From Archilochus colubris (Eukaryota; Chordata; Aves; Apodiformes; Trochilidae), in contig CM041104.1 in NCBI GenBank assembly GCA_023079485.1, positions 869,676 to 933,675 of the forward strand: a stretch of 64,000 nucleotides of DNA. Reading direction: 5' to 3'. The notes beneath the pieces are model-generated. The model was not told the origin of the DNA, searched no databases, and saw only the letters and a list, made by a program, of their open reading frames with translations. Positions 8,849 through 19,800 of this stretch are shown piece after piece. The translations under genes were made by a program, and so were the position numbers. Numbering within the stretch: the stretch's first letter is position 1; each line of letters starts with the position of its first letter.

Positions 8849-11800
8849 ATTCCACCCTGTGCTCAGTGCACTCCCCTCTGCTCTCCCCCCACATGTCATA
8901 AAGCAATAGGGTCTGGGTCCTGCAGACGAAGAGCTGCTCCCCTTCAATGCCCTCATTTGGGTTCCCTGTGTCTCTTCCTTCCTCTCCAAGGTCCAAAATC
9001 AGTCCTGGTGGTTTTGTGTCAGCATCCTGGAGACTCAACAGCCCCATTGATGCTTTGTGAGTGCTCAGCACTACATCCATCACCCTACACTGCTGCCTCA
9101 CTTGCTCCTTTTCCTCTGACCTCCCTTTCCATATGTTGTCCTCCAGGCCCGCCCCATCTTTCTTTACTTCTCATGCAGAGCCAAGATAGGTCATTTCTCC
9201 TGTTGGCAAGGGGCAGTTTGGTCCAGTATGACTGAAATGTTCAGTGGCATCTTTGACAAATTATGTCACCCTTGGAGACTGAAGCAATCCAGTGCCAGAG
9301 GAATTGTTTCTGCTTAACAGCAGAGAGCTGCAAGTAGCTGCAAGCTGCACTCTGCTCTCTGGGCTGCAAAGCCATTCACTTAGCTAAACTTCCAGGAAGA
9401 TAAAACTTGAAATAGCAAAGCCTTTGTGTGTCCAGACAGGCTTTTGTTCTCACACACACTGACTGCTCACTGCTCATATAGTGCCATAGTGCAAGCCCCA
9501 AACTCGAGCCAGCTCCTCAACTCAAAACAGTTCCATTTGGATTTGGTTCTGTTTCTCTTCCCTAGCTGACTCTATTCCTCTCAGCAAATACACCTCCCAC
9601 ACAGCACCCTGCCACCATCCCCACAAGAGATGTAAGAGACCTTGACTCGTCAGCCCCTGTCCTCTTCTGCTGCTTGATGGAGAAAAATCTCCTGTGCCAC
9701 CTCGGTGGGACTCTCCTGGATCCTTCAGTTTCTCCTGGCAACCCCATGTCCTGCCTCCTGTGGGGGACAGCCCCCTCCCATCCTCCCTCCTCTCTGCTCT
9801 GCTCTTTCCCTAACCTGTGCTAGGGCTCCTCAGACTTACAGAACCAGCATCTCAAAACCCAGAGGAAACCCCTCAGATTGCTGACCTGCCTCCCCCAGGT
9901 ATTCTCCTCCTCCACGCTCCTCTCCTTCTGTCCCACTTGATCAGAGTCCTGTGTCCAGGTCTCTCATTATGATTTCAAAGCTATGCTTAATCTTCACCTT
10001 TGATCTTCCTAATTGTTGCCACACGTTCAGCCACACTGCCTGAGAAAGCTGCTCCTTCTGATCTTCTCTGTCCTTCCCTGGTTTTCTGGCTGCCTTTCTC
10101 ATCTCTGCTTCACTGCCTCTTCTTTACACCCACCTCCCTTTTCTGCTGGGGGCCCAGAGCATCCTGTCCTTCAGCCCTTTCTGTTCTCCCTTCGTGCATT
10201 ATCTCTGGGTAATCTCTACCACCCACTAACTCCAGCCACCATCTCTATGGTGACTCTCAGATCTACCATGCTGTGCCAGACTTATCTCTTTCTTTTCTGA
10301 AAAAAAATCAGCCAGTCTGGCTGACATTCCCTGGTGGAGGTCTGGCCCATCAGCCCAGATTCTGCACAGGAAGAGCAGTTCCTCACATCTCAAGCCTTCC
10401 CCCACCTCTCAGGAGCAGAAAGGACCTTTGTGCTTCTCTGCTTTGCAACATCTTGAGCTTAGATCACTCACCCACACCTGAGTCCCACACCTTCTCTCCA
10501 TACACTCTTCCAGACAAAACTTCATACATTAATTCCTCCAACTAAAATACTTGGCTGGGCTCAAGTATGCTGCCATTTGATTTCTGCATTTGAACAGCAG
10601 CCATGTTAACAAACATTCACCATGCTGGGTCCTGGAAATATTCTTTTCCCTTTGCCCTGAATGTGTCACCTCTTCCTCTGCCCCCTTGATTTTCCCTCCT
10701 TGATTCACCAGGAATGGGAGCCACCTCCCTGGGAAATGCCTGAATGGCTCCCTGTGGCTTTTCTACTGGGATCTGAGTGCCCTCTTGACTTCTAAACAGT
10801 GAGTTTTGTGGCTGTTTTTCAGACAAACCTTCCCAGTTGCCCTTCATTCCTAATATCCCTCCTTATCCCACCATATTATTCCTCCACATGGGTTTTGCTG
10901 CATTTCTAACTAAAAACACAAGAGGGGAGCACACCAAGCTGCCAGGGCTGCTTGCCATCCCCCCAGGCACTGCACCTGGCTGTAGACTTCTTAGGACAGC
11001 AAGTGGCTTTTCTGAGGAGCACTTATGGTAAAACCAGCAATAAATAGTATTATTCATGCCTTTATTTTCTCTGGGACAGCTGGGACTGAGAGAAAGCTTT
11101 GGAGGGCTGGAGAACAGGCAGGATAATGGAAAAGACATTGGCCCTCAAAGTCAAAAGATCCAAGACTGCCTGGTCCTCCCTCTGGGACCTAGAAGCCTTC
11201 TTGCCTTTGACAGGTGAAATGTGCTTTGCCTCTGCAGCAGGGTGGTGCCTTTTCAAGCAAGCCATTCAGCACCTTCTGCTCTCTTTTGACCCCACACCTC
11301 TGACCCCAGTCTCCATTATTAACAAACAACTTGCCAAAATTCAATTTGAGAAGAAAAAAACATTCTGAAGCTTTTGCAGAGGGATTTTGGAAGCATCCAG
11401 GTAGCTTTCCTTGCCCTGTGAAGGGATACAGGTACCCTTGAAAACTGGGAGAGGAAAATGCCTGGGTTGAGAAAGACTTTAGAGGGTGCAGAAAGCACTG
11501 TGGGGTCTGTTTTTCTCCTCTACATGGTCATTTCCCTTTAGGGATGAACTAAATGGTCAATTCTGTATTCAAGACTGTGAAGGCAGCTGCACTTTTGCTG
11601 AATCTGCTGCAGGAAGGAAAAAAAAACCTGTATATTTCCATGTTCTTTAGAGAATGAAGCCTCTTCCCAGAAAGCCAATCTCTCCATTTGTGAAAGCACT
11701 AGGGCAAAGTGAAGAGCAAATTACCATGAGAGCTCCTCATGCCATCTTGTACTCGTATCCCAGGCCTGACTCTGAAGCCAGTAGGAAGGGAACAGTGGTG

Positions 11801-13059
11801 TACAGAGCCTGCAGCATTAGTTTTTAGAAATGCCCAGTGCTTGGCACCCTGACCACCTCACTTTCCCATGGGACAGCCCTGGGCAGGCTTCTCAGTTAGC
11901 AGTCAGTCAGCTCTGAAACCACAGATCCAGGCTATAAATCCATGGCAGGGGGGAGTCCAAGAGTGCTTGCCCAAGGTCCTGCATGGACCCATCTGCTCAG
12001 AGTACCAGAAAGCTCATCTCTTATGCAACATACACCTCAAAAGGACATCTGTATAAGGAGGATGATCCCCTCAGGCAGGTTCTTCAGCTCTTCCCAGGAG
12101 AGGACTGCAGGGGCAGGCTGGGCAGTAGGAATGCCCTCTACCCAGTCAAGGAGCAAAGCATCCTAGGAAGATCAGGAAGTGTGAGAAATAAGCCAGGCCT
12201 GCTAAGGTCACCCCCAGCCTGTGGCAAGCTGGTGCCTAGAGAAACACACATGCAGGCAAGTGACCAAAAGCCATGGGAAAAAAGAAGTGAACAGTTGAGC
12301 CTAATTTGTGCAGCGTTTAAAAAAAATAAAAAAAAAAAAATCACTGTGGCAGATGGTCAGTGGATTATTTTCCAGAGGGCTAAGTAAGACCCAGATTAGG
12401 AAAAGCTGAGGAACTTTGATGTGATGTGCAGGACACTCTCCTACATCTTGGGACACATGCATGCCAGTGCCTTTTGAGGGGGTCCTGGCTGTGCAGGGAA
12501 GTGGAGGACCCTGTCTGAGGATGGCTGTGAGGCCCCAAGGGCAGATGTGGGGCCAAGAGCATAGAATCTATGCCCTGGGTTGGCACCTTCCTGAGCTCTA
12601 CCTGTCTTATAGCCAAGATGCTGGCCAGAGGGGCTGGCGACCTCCTGGCTGGTGCCAGCCCTGGTGTCAGCCCAGTCTTTAGAGGAGGAGGTTATTTTGG
12701 TTTGGTAGGGCAGCCCTGACATGGCTCTGGCCCTGCGTGGGGCTGTGCCCATCTCCTGTGCTCCCCAGGCTTTCACTTACCCTCGCCACCCTCACAGCAT
12801 CCCTGGGCACCGTGCTGGGGTGCTGTGCCGGGATGGAGGGAGGATGCTGTGCCGGCCCCGCTCCTCTCCTTGCCCTGATTTCCTTGTGGAAATCCCAGAG
12901 TCTTCTGCCGATCCAGCTCTGGTTTTGGGGGCAGCCACCTCCCTCTGCCTCTCTCTCTCTTTCCTCTTCCCTCCTTCTGCTCTCCTTCCTCCTCCTCTCC
13001 CTCCCTCCTCTCCGCACTGTACTCTCCGGGGGCTCTGGGTACCGCTGCAGCATCACTAG
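8849..13059. other. Non-coding DNA upstream of the CpG island
   Basis: No recognisable gene. The stretch is pyrimidine-rich in places (9090-9180, 9770-10140, 12940-13020). An A-rich tract lies at 12319-12340. The CT-rich block just before the CpG island may belong to the core promoter region. Confidence 0.4.
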
Positions 13060-13060
13060 C
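12781..13060 (-). other. Possible divergent first exon (minus strand), speculative
   Basis: On the minus strand the sequence GGCGAGG|GTAAGTGAAAG, with the junction at 12781/12780, fits the 5' splice-site consensus well and lies at the upstream edge of the CpG island. A divergent non-coding or coding transcript from a bidirectional promoter is therefore possible. The exon start is not defined. GTAAGT also occurs by chance, and I see no further exon. Confidence 0.22.
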
Positions 13061-13347
13061 CACCTCCATCCAGCAGGCTGGGAGTGCGGGGCGGAAGGGG
13101 AGGGCTGCGGGGGACAAGCTGAATGAATGGGCATCGCCTCGGTGCTGCTGGAGCCTCCGCATAGGGGCGAGGCGGCCGGACCGCGCCGCGGGCAGGGGGG
13201 AAGCGGCGGTCGGGGCCGGAGCCGGGGCCGGGGCCGAGCTGGGCCGGGCCGGGCCGAGCCGAGCCTAGCCGAGCCGGACCCCCGCCGAACCACCGCCGGG
13301 GAGCAGCGGGAAGCGGGCGCTGCCCCGCTGGACCGCGCCGGAGCGAG
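13060..13347 (+). other. Probable 5' first exon of an unidentified gene
   Basis: The GC-rich sequence ends in GCGCCGGAGCGAG|GTGAGCGGCGGG, a strong 5' splice site at 13347/13348, inside the CpG island. The exon is best read as 5' untranslated. One frame starts at ATG 13127 (MGIASVLLEPPHRGE) and stays open through the donor in low-complexity Gly/Arg/Ala-rich sequence, which is typical of accidental frames in GC-rich leaders. A short overlapping frame from ATG 13123 ends at TAG 13162. The transcription start is undefined. I cannot name the gene: no later coding exon is recognised, so the next exon is probably beyond a long intron, possibly outside the window. Confidence 0.5.
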
Positions 13348-13349
13348 GT
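13348..13349 (+). other. Splice donor GT of putative intron 1
   Basis: The context GCGAG|GTGAGCGG agrees with the MAG|GTRAGT consensus except for small deviations, and the G-rich intron start is typical of first introns in CpG islands. It is the main sequence evidence for a plus-strand gene. Confidence 0.55.
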
Positions 13350-13720
13350 GAGCGGCGGGAGGCGGGGGGGCTGCGGCGGGGCCGGCCCGACGGGGAGGGG
13401 GGAGGCAGCCTGGGGGGCGAGGAGGCGGCAGGGCAGGACGGGGAAGGGGCGGTTGCTGATGGAAAGGGCTCGGTAATACTGAGACTGGGCTGGATGGTGA
13501 CGGGACGGGCAACAACGAGTTAATCGTCTGCGAAGCAATCGGGCAAGAGTGTGCGTGTGTCCGTGTGTCGGTGTCCGTGTGTCCCTGTGCTCCCGCACCC
13601 CCGGGGGCGTGGCCCATCACCCCCCACGCGTGTCGGAGCCGGGGTGGGGGCCGCGGGGGCAGCGCTGGGTGCGGGAACTCTGGCAGAGCCGAGCCCGCCG
13701 CGGCCCCCCGGGAGCCGTTG

Positions 13721-13830
13721 TGTGTGCGTGAGTGTGCGTGTGTGTGTGTGGGGGGGGGGGGTGCCTGTGTGTATCTGTGTGTGTGTGTGCGTGAATGTGT
13801 GTGTGCGTGTCAGTGTGTGCGGGTGGGACC
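13721..13830. repeat. (GT)n/(GTGC)n microsatellite with G-run
   Basis: Interrupted GT repeats surround an 11-base G run (13751-13761) within the CpG island, on the intron side of the donor. The run and the GT tract could form quadruplex or Z-type DNA. The open frames through it on both strands are artefacts of the repeat. Confidence 0.85.
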
Positions 13831-16800
13831 CACTGCGGAGCCGGCCTGTGCGCTTGTACCGGCGGCGAGACCCCGCACGCCGGGTGCGGGGCAGAGTCTG
13901 TCCCGGTCCCCGGCTGCCTCCCAGCCGCATCGAGCCCGTGTGTAGAGCAACCCCAGCCCGAGCATGTGTGTGCGCGTCGCCTGTGCACTGCTTCCTGGTG
14001 CGGGCACACGCAGGTGTGTTGGTGGGTGATGTTTGCCTGTGTGCCTGTACGCTGCCGGGGGTGGGGGTGTTGGGGGCTGTACGGTTGTGCCAGGGAACAC
14101 AGAGGTGTGATGGAGGGAGCAGGCACATGTGGGGAAAGCATGCTGTGGGGGCAGGGATGAGCGGGCTGGTGGTAGCCCCCGGCCGGCTCCTGGCATCACC
14201 GGGGAGCAGCTCTGCTGGCTACCCCCCAGCCTGCTCCTGAGGGTCTGTAGCCCCTCTCACCCTGCAGCTGGTTGTGGCCCTGCCTATGCATCTGAGGAGA
14301 GGAAGGCAGAGTTCATCCCTCCTCACCCTTTATGCCCCATCCCAGGCAGTGCTAAAAGGCAGGCTGAAGAAACCTGGTGTAGTGGGAGGTGTCCCTGACC
14401 TGTGGTCTAGTGGGAGGTGACCTAGCTGACAGTGCCGGGGAGCTGGAGCCAGCTGGTAGGGCAACACCCTCTATTTCTTCATGGATGTTCCCTGCCTGCC
14501 CTTCTGGATGTATCCATGGTGCAGATCAGCCCAGAGGTGGTGGTCAAGTCACTCTCTTTGAACTTTTGGAAGGGCAGGCAAATGTCCCCCCACATGCTTC
14601 CTCCCCTCCAGGAAAGAGATGCCTTGGAGCAACCTCTCCTATGGGCCTTGCTGTGATCCAGTCCAGGTTGAGGCCCAGGCAGCAGCAGGATTTAGGGTCT
14701 CATTGCCATCATCTCAGTTGGCACATCTGAACCTTCGTGACCCACCTGACACTGTGCCACTGTCTTGGTGTGGGGCTGGCACCTGCTGTGCTGGAAGCAG
14801 ATGTGTCTGTGCAGATGTGCAGGGCCTGGCAGCCCACAGGAACCAGGCAGCTTGGAGCCCTTCCTGCAAAATGGACTCTCAGAGCGTTGCAAATCCGCCT
14901 CCAATTGCTTCTCCTCCGAGGAGGCACAAAGCTGAGCCAGCCCAGAGGCTTTCTGCAGGAAGCTGATGCCTGGTCAGAGCAGCCACTCCTGCTCCTGAGA
15001 CATTGGGGCTGTTTCTTACGCCGGCAGGAAAATGAGGCTTTTCCAAATCCTGGCTTGGCAGCTGGTGTGTGCGAGCCCCGTTCTGATCTCTGCAGCAGCT
15101 CAGCTCCCTCGCTCCTCTCGCTGTACATGACGTGCTGGTACAGTTTGAAGCACAACTGCAAGTGGTGAAGGAACAGAGCAGCTGAAGGGAAACGTGCTAC
15201 TCTGCAGCAGGAGACTTTTGCACCTTCTTACACCCTTGCTGGTCAACAGTGCCAGGCTGGATGGTAAACATTTGGCAAGCCAGAAAAAAAAAAACCGTAA
15301 ATCAAATAAACTTCAGTAGTAATTGGAAACCCATTTTGAAATTGGTTTGATACCTGCATGCCTCCCAGGCAAGCTTGTCTCATGTTAACCATTGTGCATC
15401 TTTGCATGAAAAATGAGGCTTTATTTTCAGTCTGGGTAATAGCAGCACAGCATGGATGGAAATGAACATGCTGAGTCCCCTCTAATCTGTCCACAATCGG
15501 GCTTCTCTCAGGCACTGAGCAGCTACTGCTGTCGTCAGGGATGAACAGTATTGGATCCAGTTGGCAACCTGCTTTCCTTGGTGCTCACATCATCCCTTCA
15601 CCATCCACGAAGGAGAGGAGCACCCTGTGGGAAAGCATCCCCAGGAGGACCCTGGTGCCCCAGCACTGCTGCCCGTGTCAAAGACGGGCACTCCTCAGTT
15701 TGTGCTTAGTGGTGTCAGCCACAAGCGAGGCAGCAACTGGTTGCCGGAAGCTGCTCTGACTTCTGATGTGCTTTTGAATGGGTTTCAAGGTGCTGGTTTG
15801 GATATGGGAGCTCGTCAGGGTTTTTTCTTTCACTGTCTTCCAGCCTGGATCCATTGAAACCAGGAGCAGCAGCATCCCAGCTCTGGGCAGCCTGGGGGCA
15901 GTGCTCAGCTGCAGCCTCTCCCTGCAGCTTGGCAGCTCTGGGCAACCTCTGTGCCCGCTCAGACCCTGGTGAATGTGCCCACCCCAGGCCAGCCCGAGGT
16001 ATCACCCACCCTGCCTACCAGGAGGCCATGTCTGGGAAAAGGACTCTGGTCTGTACCTACCGAAAGCAAAGGGTTTTCAGGTGGACCAGAGGCTGTAGCT
16101 GAGATGATCAGAGGGAGTTGTTTTGACCAGGGAGTCTGCTTCATTATTCTTCATTTTGGGGAGGTATTTTTAGGTTTATGCTGAATAAGTGACAGTGAGG
16201 ATTCAGCTCCTCTGCTTGGGGATATGAGGGAAGCCCTCGGTGTGAGCCATTGCTTGAGGTGCTGTGTCTTGCTGCAAACTTGTGATGTGACAGCCAAGCA
16301 TTGTTGAAACCACACTCTCTCAGATCTATGCCAGCCTCTTGCAGCCTGGACTTGGTGTGTCCCACTGACTGTGGCATCAACCCAGCGATGCTCTGCAGAG
16401 GACACCTGTATTTCACACTTTGTATCTGCTTACACCTTTTGTTTGGGAGCTTAGCTGGGTTCCCCCATGGGAAGCCCCTTTGGCTACAAGAACCATGCAG
16501 CTGTTAGCAGAGCTTCCAGTGGGCTTCTTGTGCCACCTTGTGTGTTGGGTTTGTGCGTGGGCATTCCTGAGCCCACTCTTGTTCACAGAGACATTGCAGA
16601 GAGAAAGTTCCTGTAGGCTGAACCCCAATGTGCCAGGTCTGGTTTTGCTCAGGCAGGATCTCCTGGATTCAACCTTTCCCAGCTATAAAAGCTGTCTGGT
16701 GGGTTCAGACCATGGGCTGTCAAGAAAATTACCTTTCCTGAGAGCTTTCCCTGAATGAGGTCTGGCTCGCTGCAGCTCTTTGCAAAGCTTTCCAGCTGCT

Positions 16801-19800
16801 TGAAGGAAGTGCTGTACAACTTCCAGAGCTGTCGTGGTGATCTCAGGGCTTTTATGCCCACTGGGCATGGGGGGATTGTGACAAACAGCCACAAGCCTAC
16901 ACTCCTGCTTACAGGATCATTTAGATGTCCCTTGGATCTGGCTACTGCATTCCTTGGGGACCAAGAACCCCTCTGCACATCTCTTGGGTGACTTGGACAT
17001 TGAGGAACCCCATTCCCTTAGGTCCCAGCAGCTGCATTTGGGCTTGGTGTCCTCTTTTCTCTCCTGTGCTGGACAGGAGCTGGAGGAATTTCCTCTGTAG
17101 GAGGTACCTAGGAGATTTGAGAAAAGGTGTTGATACGTTCAGGTGGGCAGAGGTCTGGCCTGTGAACTGAGGGAGGGTTGGAGGCAGCTCAGTGTGTGAA
17201 TTAATTATGTAGAGGGAAGGAATATTAAAACTACTCAGCACTGGCTGAGTTTCTTGCTCAGGAGGGGCAGAATGAGACCCATGATGGGTGTCATGAAAGT
17301 CCCCTTACAGTAAGTGTTTAATATCCAAATCCTTCTGCCGTTTACCTCTATGTGCCTTGGCAGGGCAGGGGCCACCCACACCATTTCCCTTGCAGGATGA
17401 CGAATGTGTGACAATACGGCAGCTCCAGCTGTCCCCTGCTGCTCAGCACTGCAATGGAATGTGCCAGGGGGTGCCAGGACCTTCTCCCCACCTCCTCTCC
17501 TCCACGTGCCATCCCTCTCAGCTGTGGCAGGGTATTTGGCTTCATCCACATTGGCTCAGGACCTTGGAAGAGGTGTTGGAGATGGGTCATTGATGCCTCA
17601 CGTTTGGTGCCCAGCTGATGGCCCAGCTGATGGCCAGGGCTTTGCTCGTAGGCTGGGAGGAACGTGCAACAGAAGTCACCAGCACGTTTCAGGGCATTGG
17701 CTTGTGCCAGTGAAGAAGCCTCAGTTGTTACCTCCTGTTGGTGTCAACCCCGCCCTGTGCCCCAGGGATGGAGATGGGCTGATGGTGTGATCAGGCCACT
17801 TTGAATCAGACTGAAGTCCTCAGCTGCAGTCACAGGGAGCCTGGCAGTTTTCTCAGGAAACCTTGCCTGGGTGCTGACCCTTTCCACCATCTTCTTATCT
17901 CCATCCCTGGCTCAGCTCCACCCACTCTGGTGTCTCCAGGGCTCTTGCAGCTCTTTCCCCATTCCCACCAGCTGTGGTTCTCTCCCAGCCCATACCTCTC
18001 CTCCTGACATTCCTGAATGCCAGAATGTGTCCTTCTGTCCCTCACCCTCGGGGCAGGGCCATGCTGCTCCCAGCTCCAGAGGAGGTGGTGGCTGTGTCCT
18101 TCTTGGGTGGTTGCCATGGCCAGCACCGAGGTGGGCAAGGGTAGTGTCCTACTGCTCCATCAGCAGAGCAGCACCCCAAGAGATATTTTTAGGCTCAGTA
18201 ATGTTATTCCCCTGCCAAACTATTACTGAAATAGGCTTTGTGTGTGTCACAGAAGAGAGGATTTTAATGGCACAGTTTCCTCACTGCAGGAATGGAGCTG
18301 ACACTCTCTCGCCGTTTCCCTCATCCGATGAATCCTTCCTGGGGTGGGGAGGCACAAGGCGGTGGCTGCTCCAGCAGCTCAGCTGGAGTTCTGTGGATGT
18401 GAGCAAGTCCTTGAGATGGGCACCTCAGCCAGGTGGTGCTGGGACCTGCTGCCTGTCCCCTGCTCTGCTGGACTAGGGAGCACCCAGCCTGGTGGGAAGA
18501 GCCCCATCCCAGGGACCCTTCTCCTGGGGCAGACCTGCTGGGACTTGGGGCTGATGTTGGGACCAAGTAGACACAGTTTAAGGGACATAGTCCCTTTACC
18601 TGCCATTTTCATGTTCTGAACAATAAGACAATTTCCCAAATAATCAGAAAGTGTCAGTTTGTTGTTTTCTAAATGTCCCACCCACCCTTTGTCTCAGCTG
18701 GACACTGCTGCTGGTTTGAGAAGAGACCAAAGCCCAGTGAATCCTTTAAGTAGTGTCTTGAGGAAGAATTTCCACTGACTGAAGCTCAAAGGATTTCTCA
18801 GCCCTTCAGTTCATCAGCACTGCTGTGGTTCCCTGCCTAGCCCCCACTGGTGGTGGGTAAAAATCTCTGGGATGGGAAAACCATTTCCATGCCAGGCATA
18901 GGTCTGACTTGTGCTTTTCAGGGAGCGTGCTGGATGTCCTGGGGGCTGGAGGTACACAGAGGGACAGACACAGCACATCATGATGGTCACTGTCCTCTCC
19001 CATGCCCAGCATGATAGGCTGGTGTTCACTGAAGGTGTAGCATCCCCAGTGGGGTGGGGACAGGAATAGATGTACCAGAGCTCCCTGTGAGCTTTTAAGT
19101 CATCTTGTGGGGCTGGTGGGGTGTGGGACTCCTGACTCCTGTGGATCAGATAGGGCTTCCTGTGGGGTTTGAGCTGTGGAAGGCATGAGCAGAGGAGAGC
19201 ACAGGAGAGTACAGGGACAGAGAGGTGGTGGCCAAGGGCTCTGATCCATGGGGAGTGAAGTCCCCCATGTAGCACAGGGGTAGGGGGCTGCTGCAGAACA
19301 GGGGTCCTGACTTTTGGAAACAATTGCTTCTGGTGACCCAAGGAAAAATATGAGGCTCCAGAGCAGGAGGAACCTCTCTCTTGGAGATGCTGGCCATACA
19401 GCCCCTGTCACCCTGATGGCTCCACTCCTCTACCTGGAGCTGCAAGCAGGGAGGGAAACCTTCCCCTCCCACTGCTCCCTGACAGACCCAGGTGTGATGC
19501 AGACAGCCCTGATCCTGGGGCTCCATGCTGTCTGCCTGGGGAAAGCTGGCCAGGGGCTGGTGGCCAGGGCTAGTGGCCAAGAGGAGCCCAGTGCCTGCTC
19601 CTCTGGCCCCTCTGCAGTCCTGCCTACACCTCTTTGGCTTCCACTGTTGCTGGCAGCCCCTCTGGGCCAGCTGCCATCCAGATGGACCCCATGCCTTTCC
19701 CACTCCTTGTTATTTTCCAGACAGTTGTTCCTCTCCCTCTGGTGGCTGCATGTCCTGAAATCAACACTCAGAGTTCTCCTCCTCCTCCTTGATGTGCTAT

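Larger units (their letters stand above)
13080..14000. promoter_or_regulatory. CpG island promoter
   Basis: CpG dinucleotides are dense here, with repeated GGGCCGGGCCGAGCC-type sequence at 13150-13350 and GC box-like GGGGCGG motifs (13092, 13447), while flanking DNA is CpG-poor. No TATA box stands at a clear distance from an obvious initiator. A CT-rich block (12945-13020) lies directly upstream. This is the usual form of a vertebrate TATA-less promoter for a developmental, neuronal or housekeeping gene. The island contains the exon described at 13060-13347. Confidence 0.8.

Noticed and set aside
12679..13620. 313-codon minus-strand frame across the CpG island
   Set aside because: Low-complexity Pro/Arg/Ser-rich product of GC-rich DNA; overlapping frames are open on both strands, as expected where stops are rare.
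13520..14240. 200-codon frames on both strands (Thr/His- and Val/Cys-rich)
   Set aside because: They arise from the GT/CA repeat and the CpG island; no domain or splice support.
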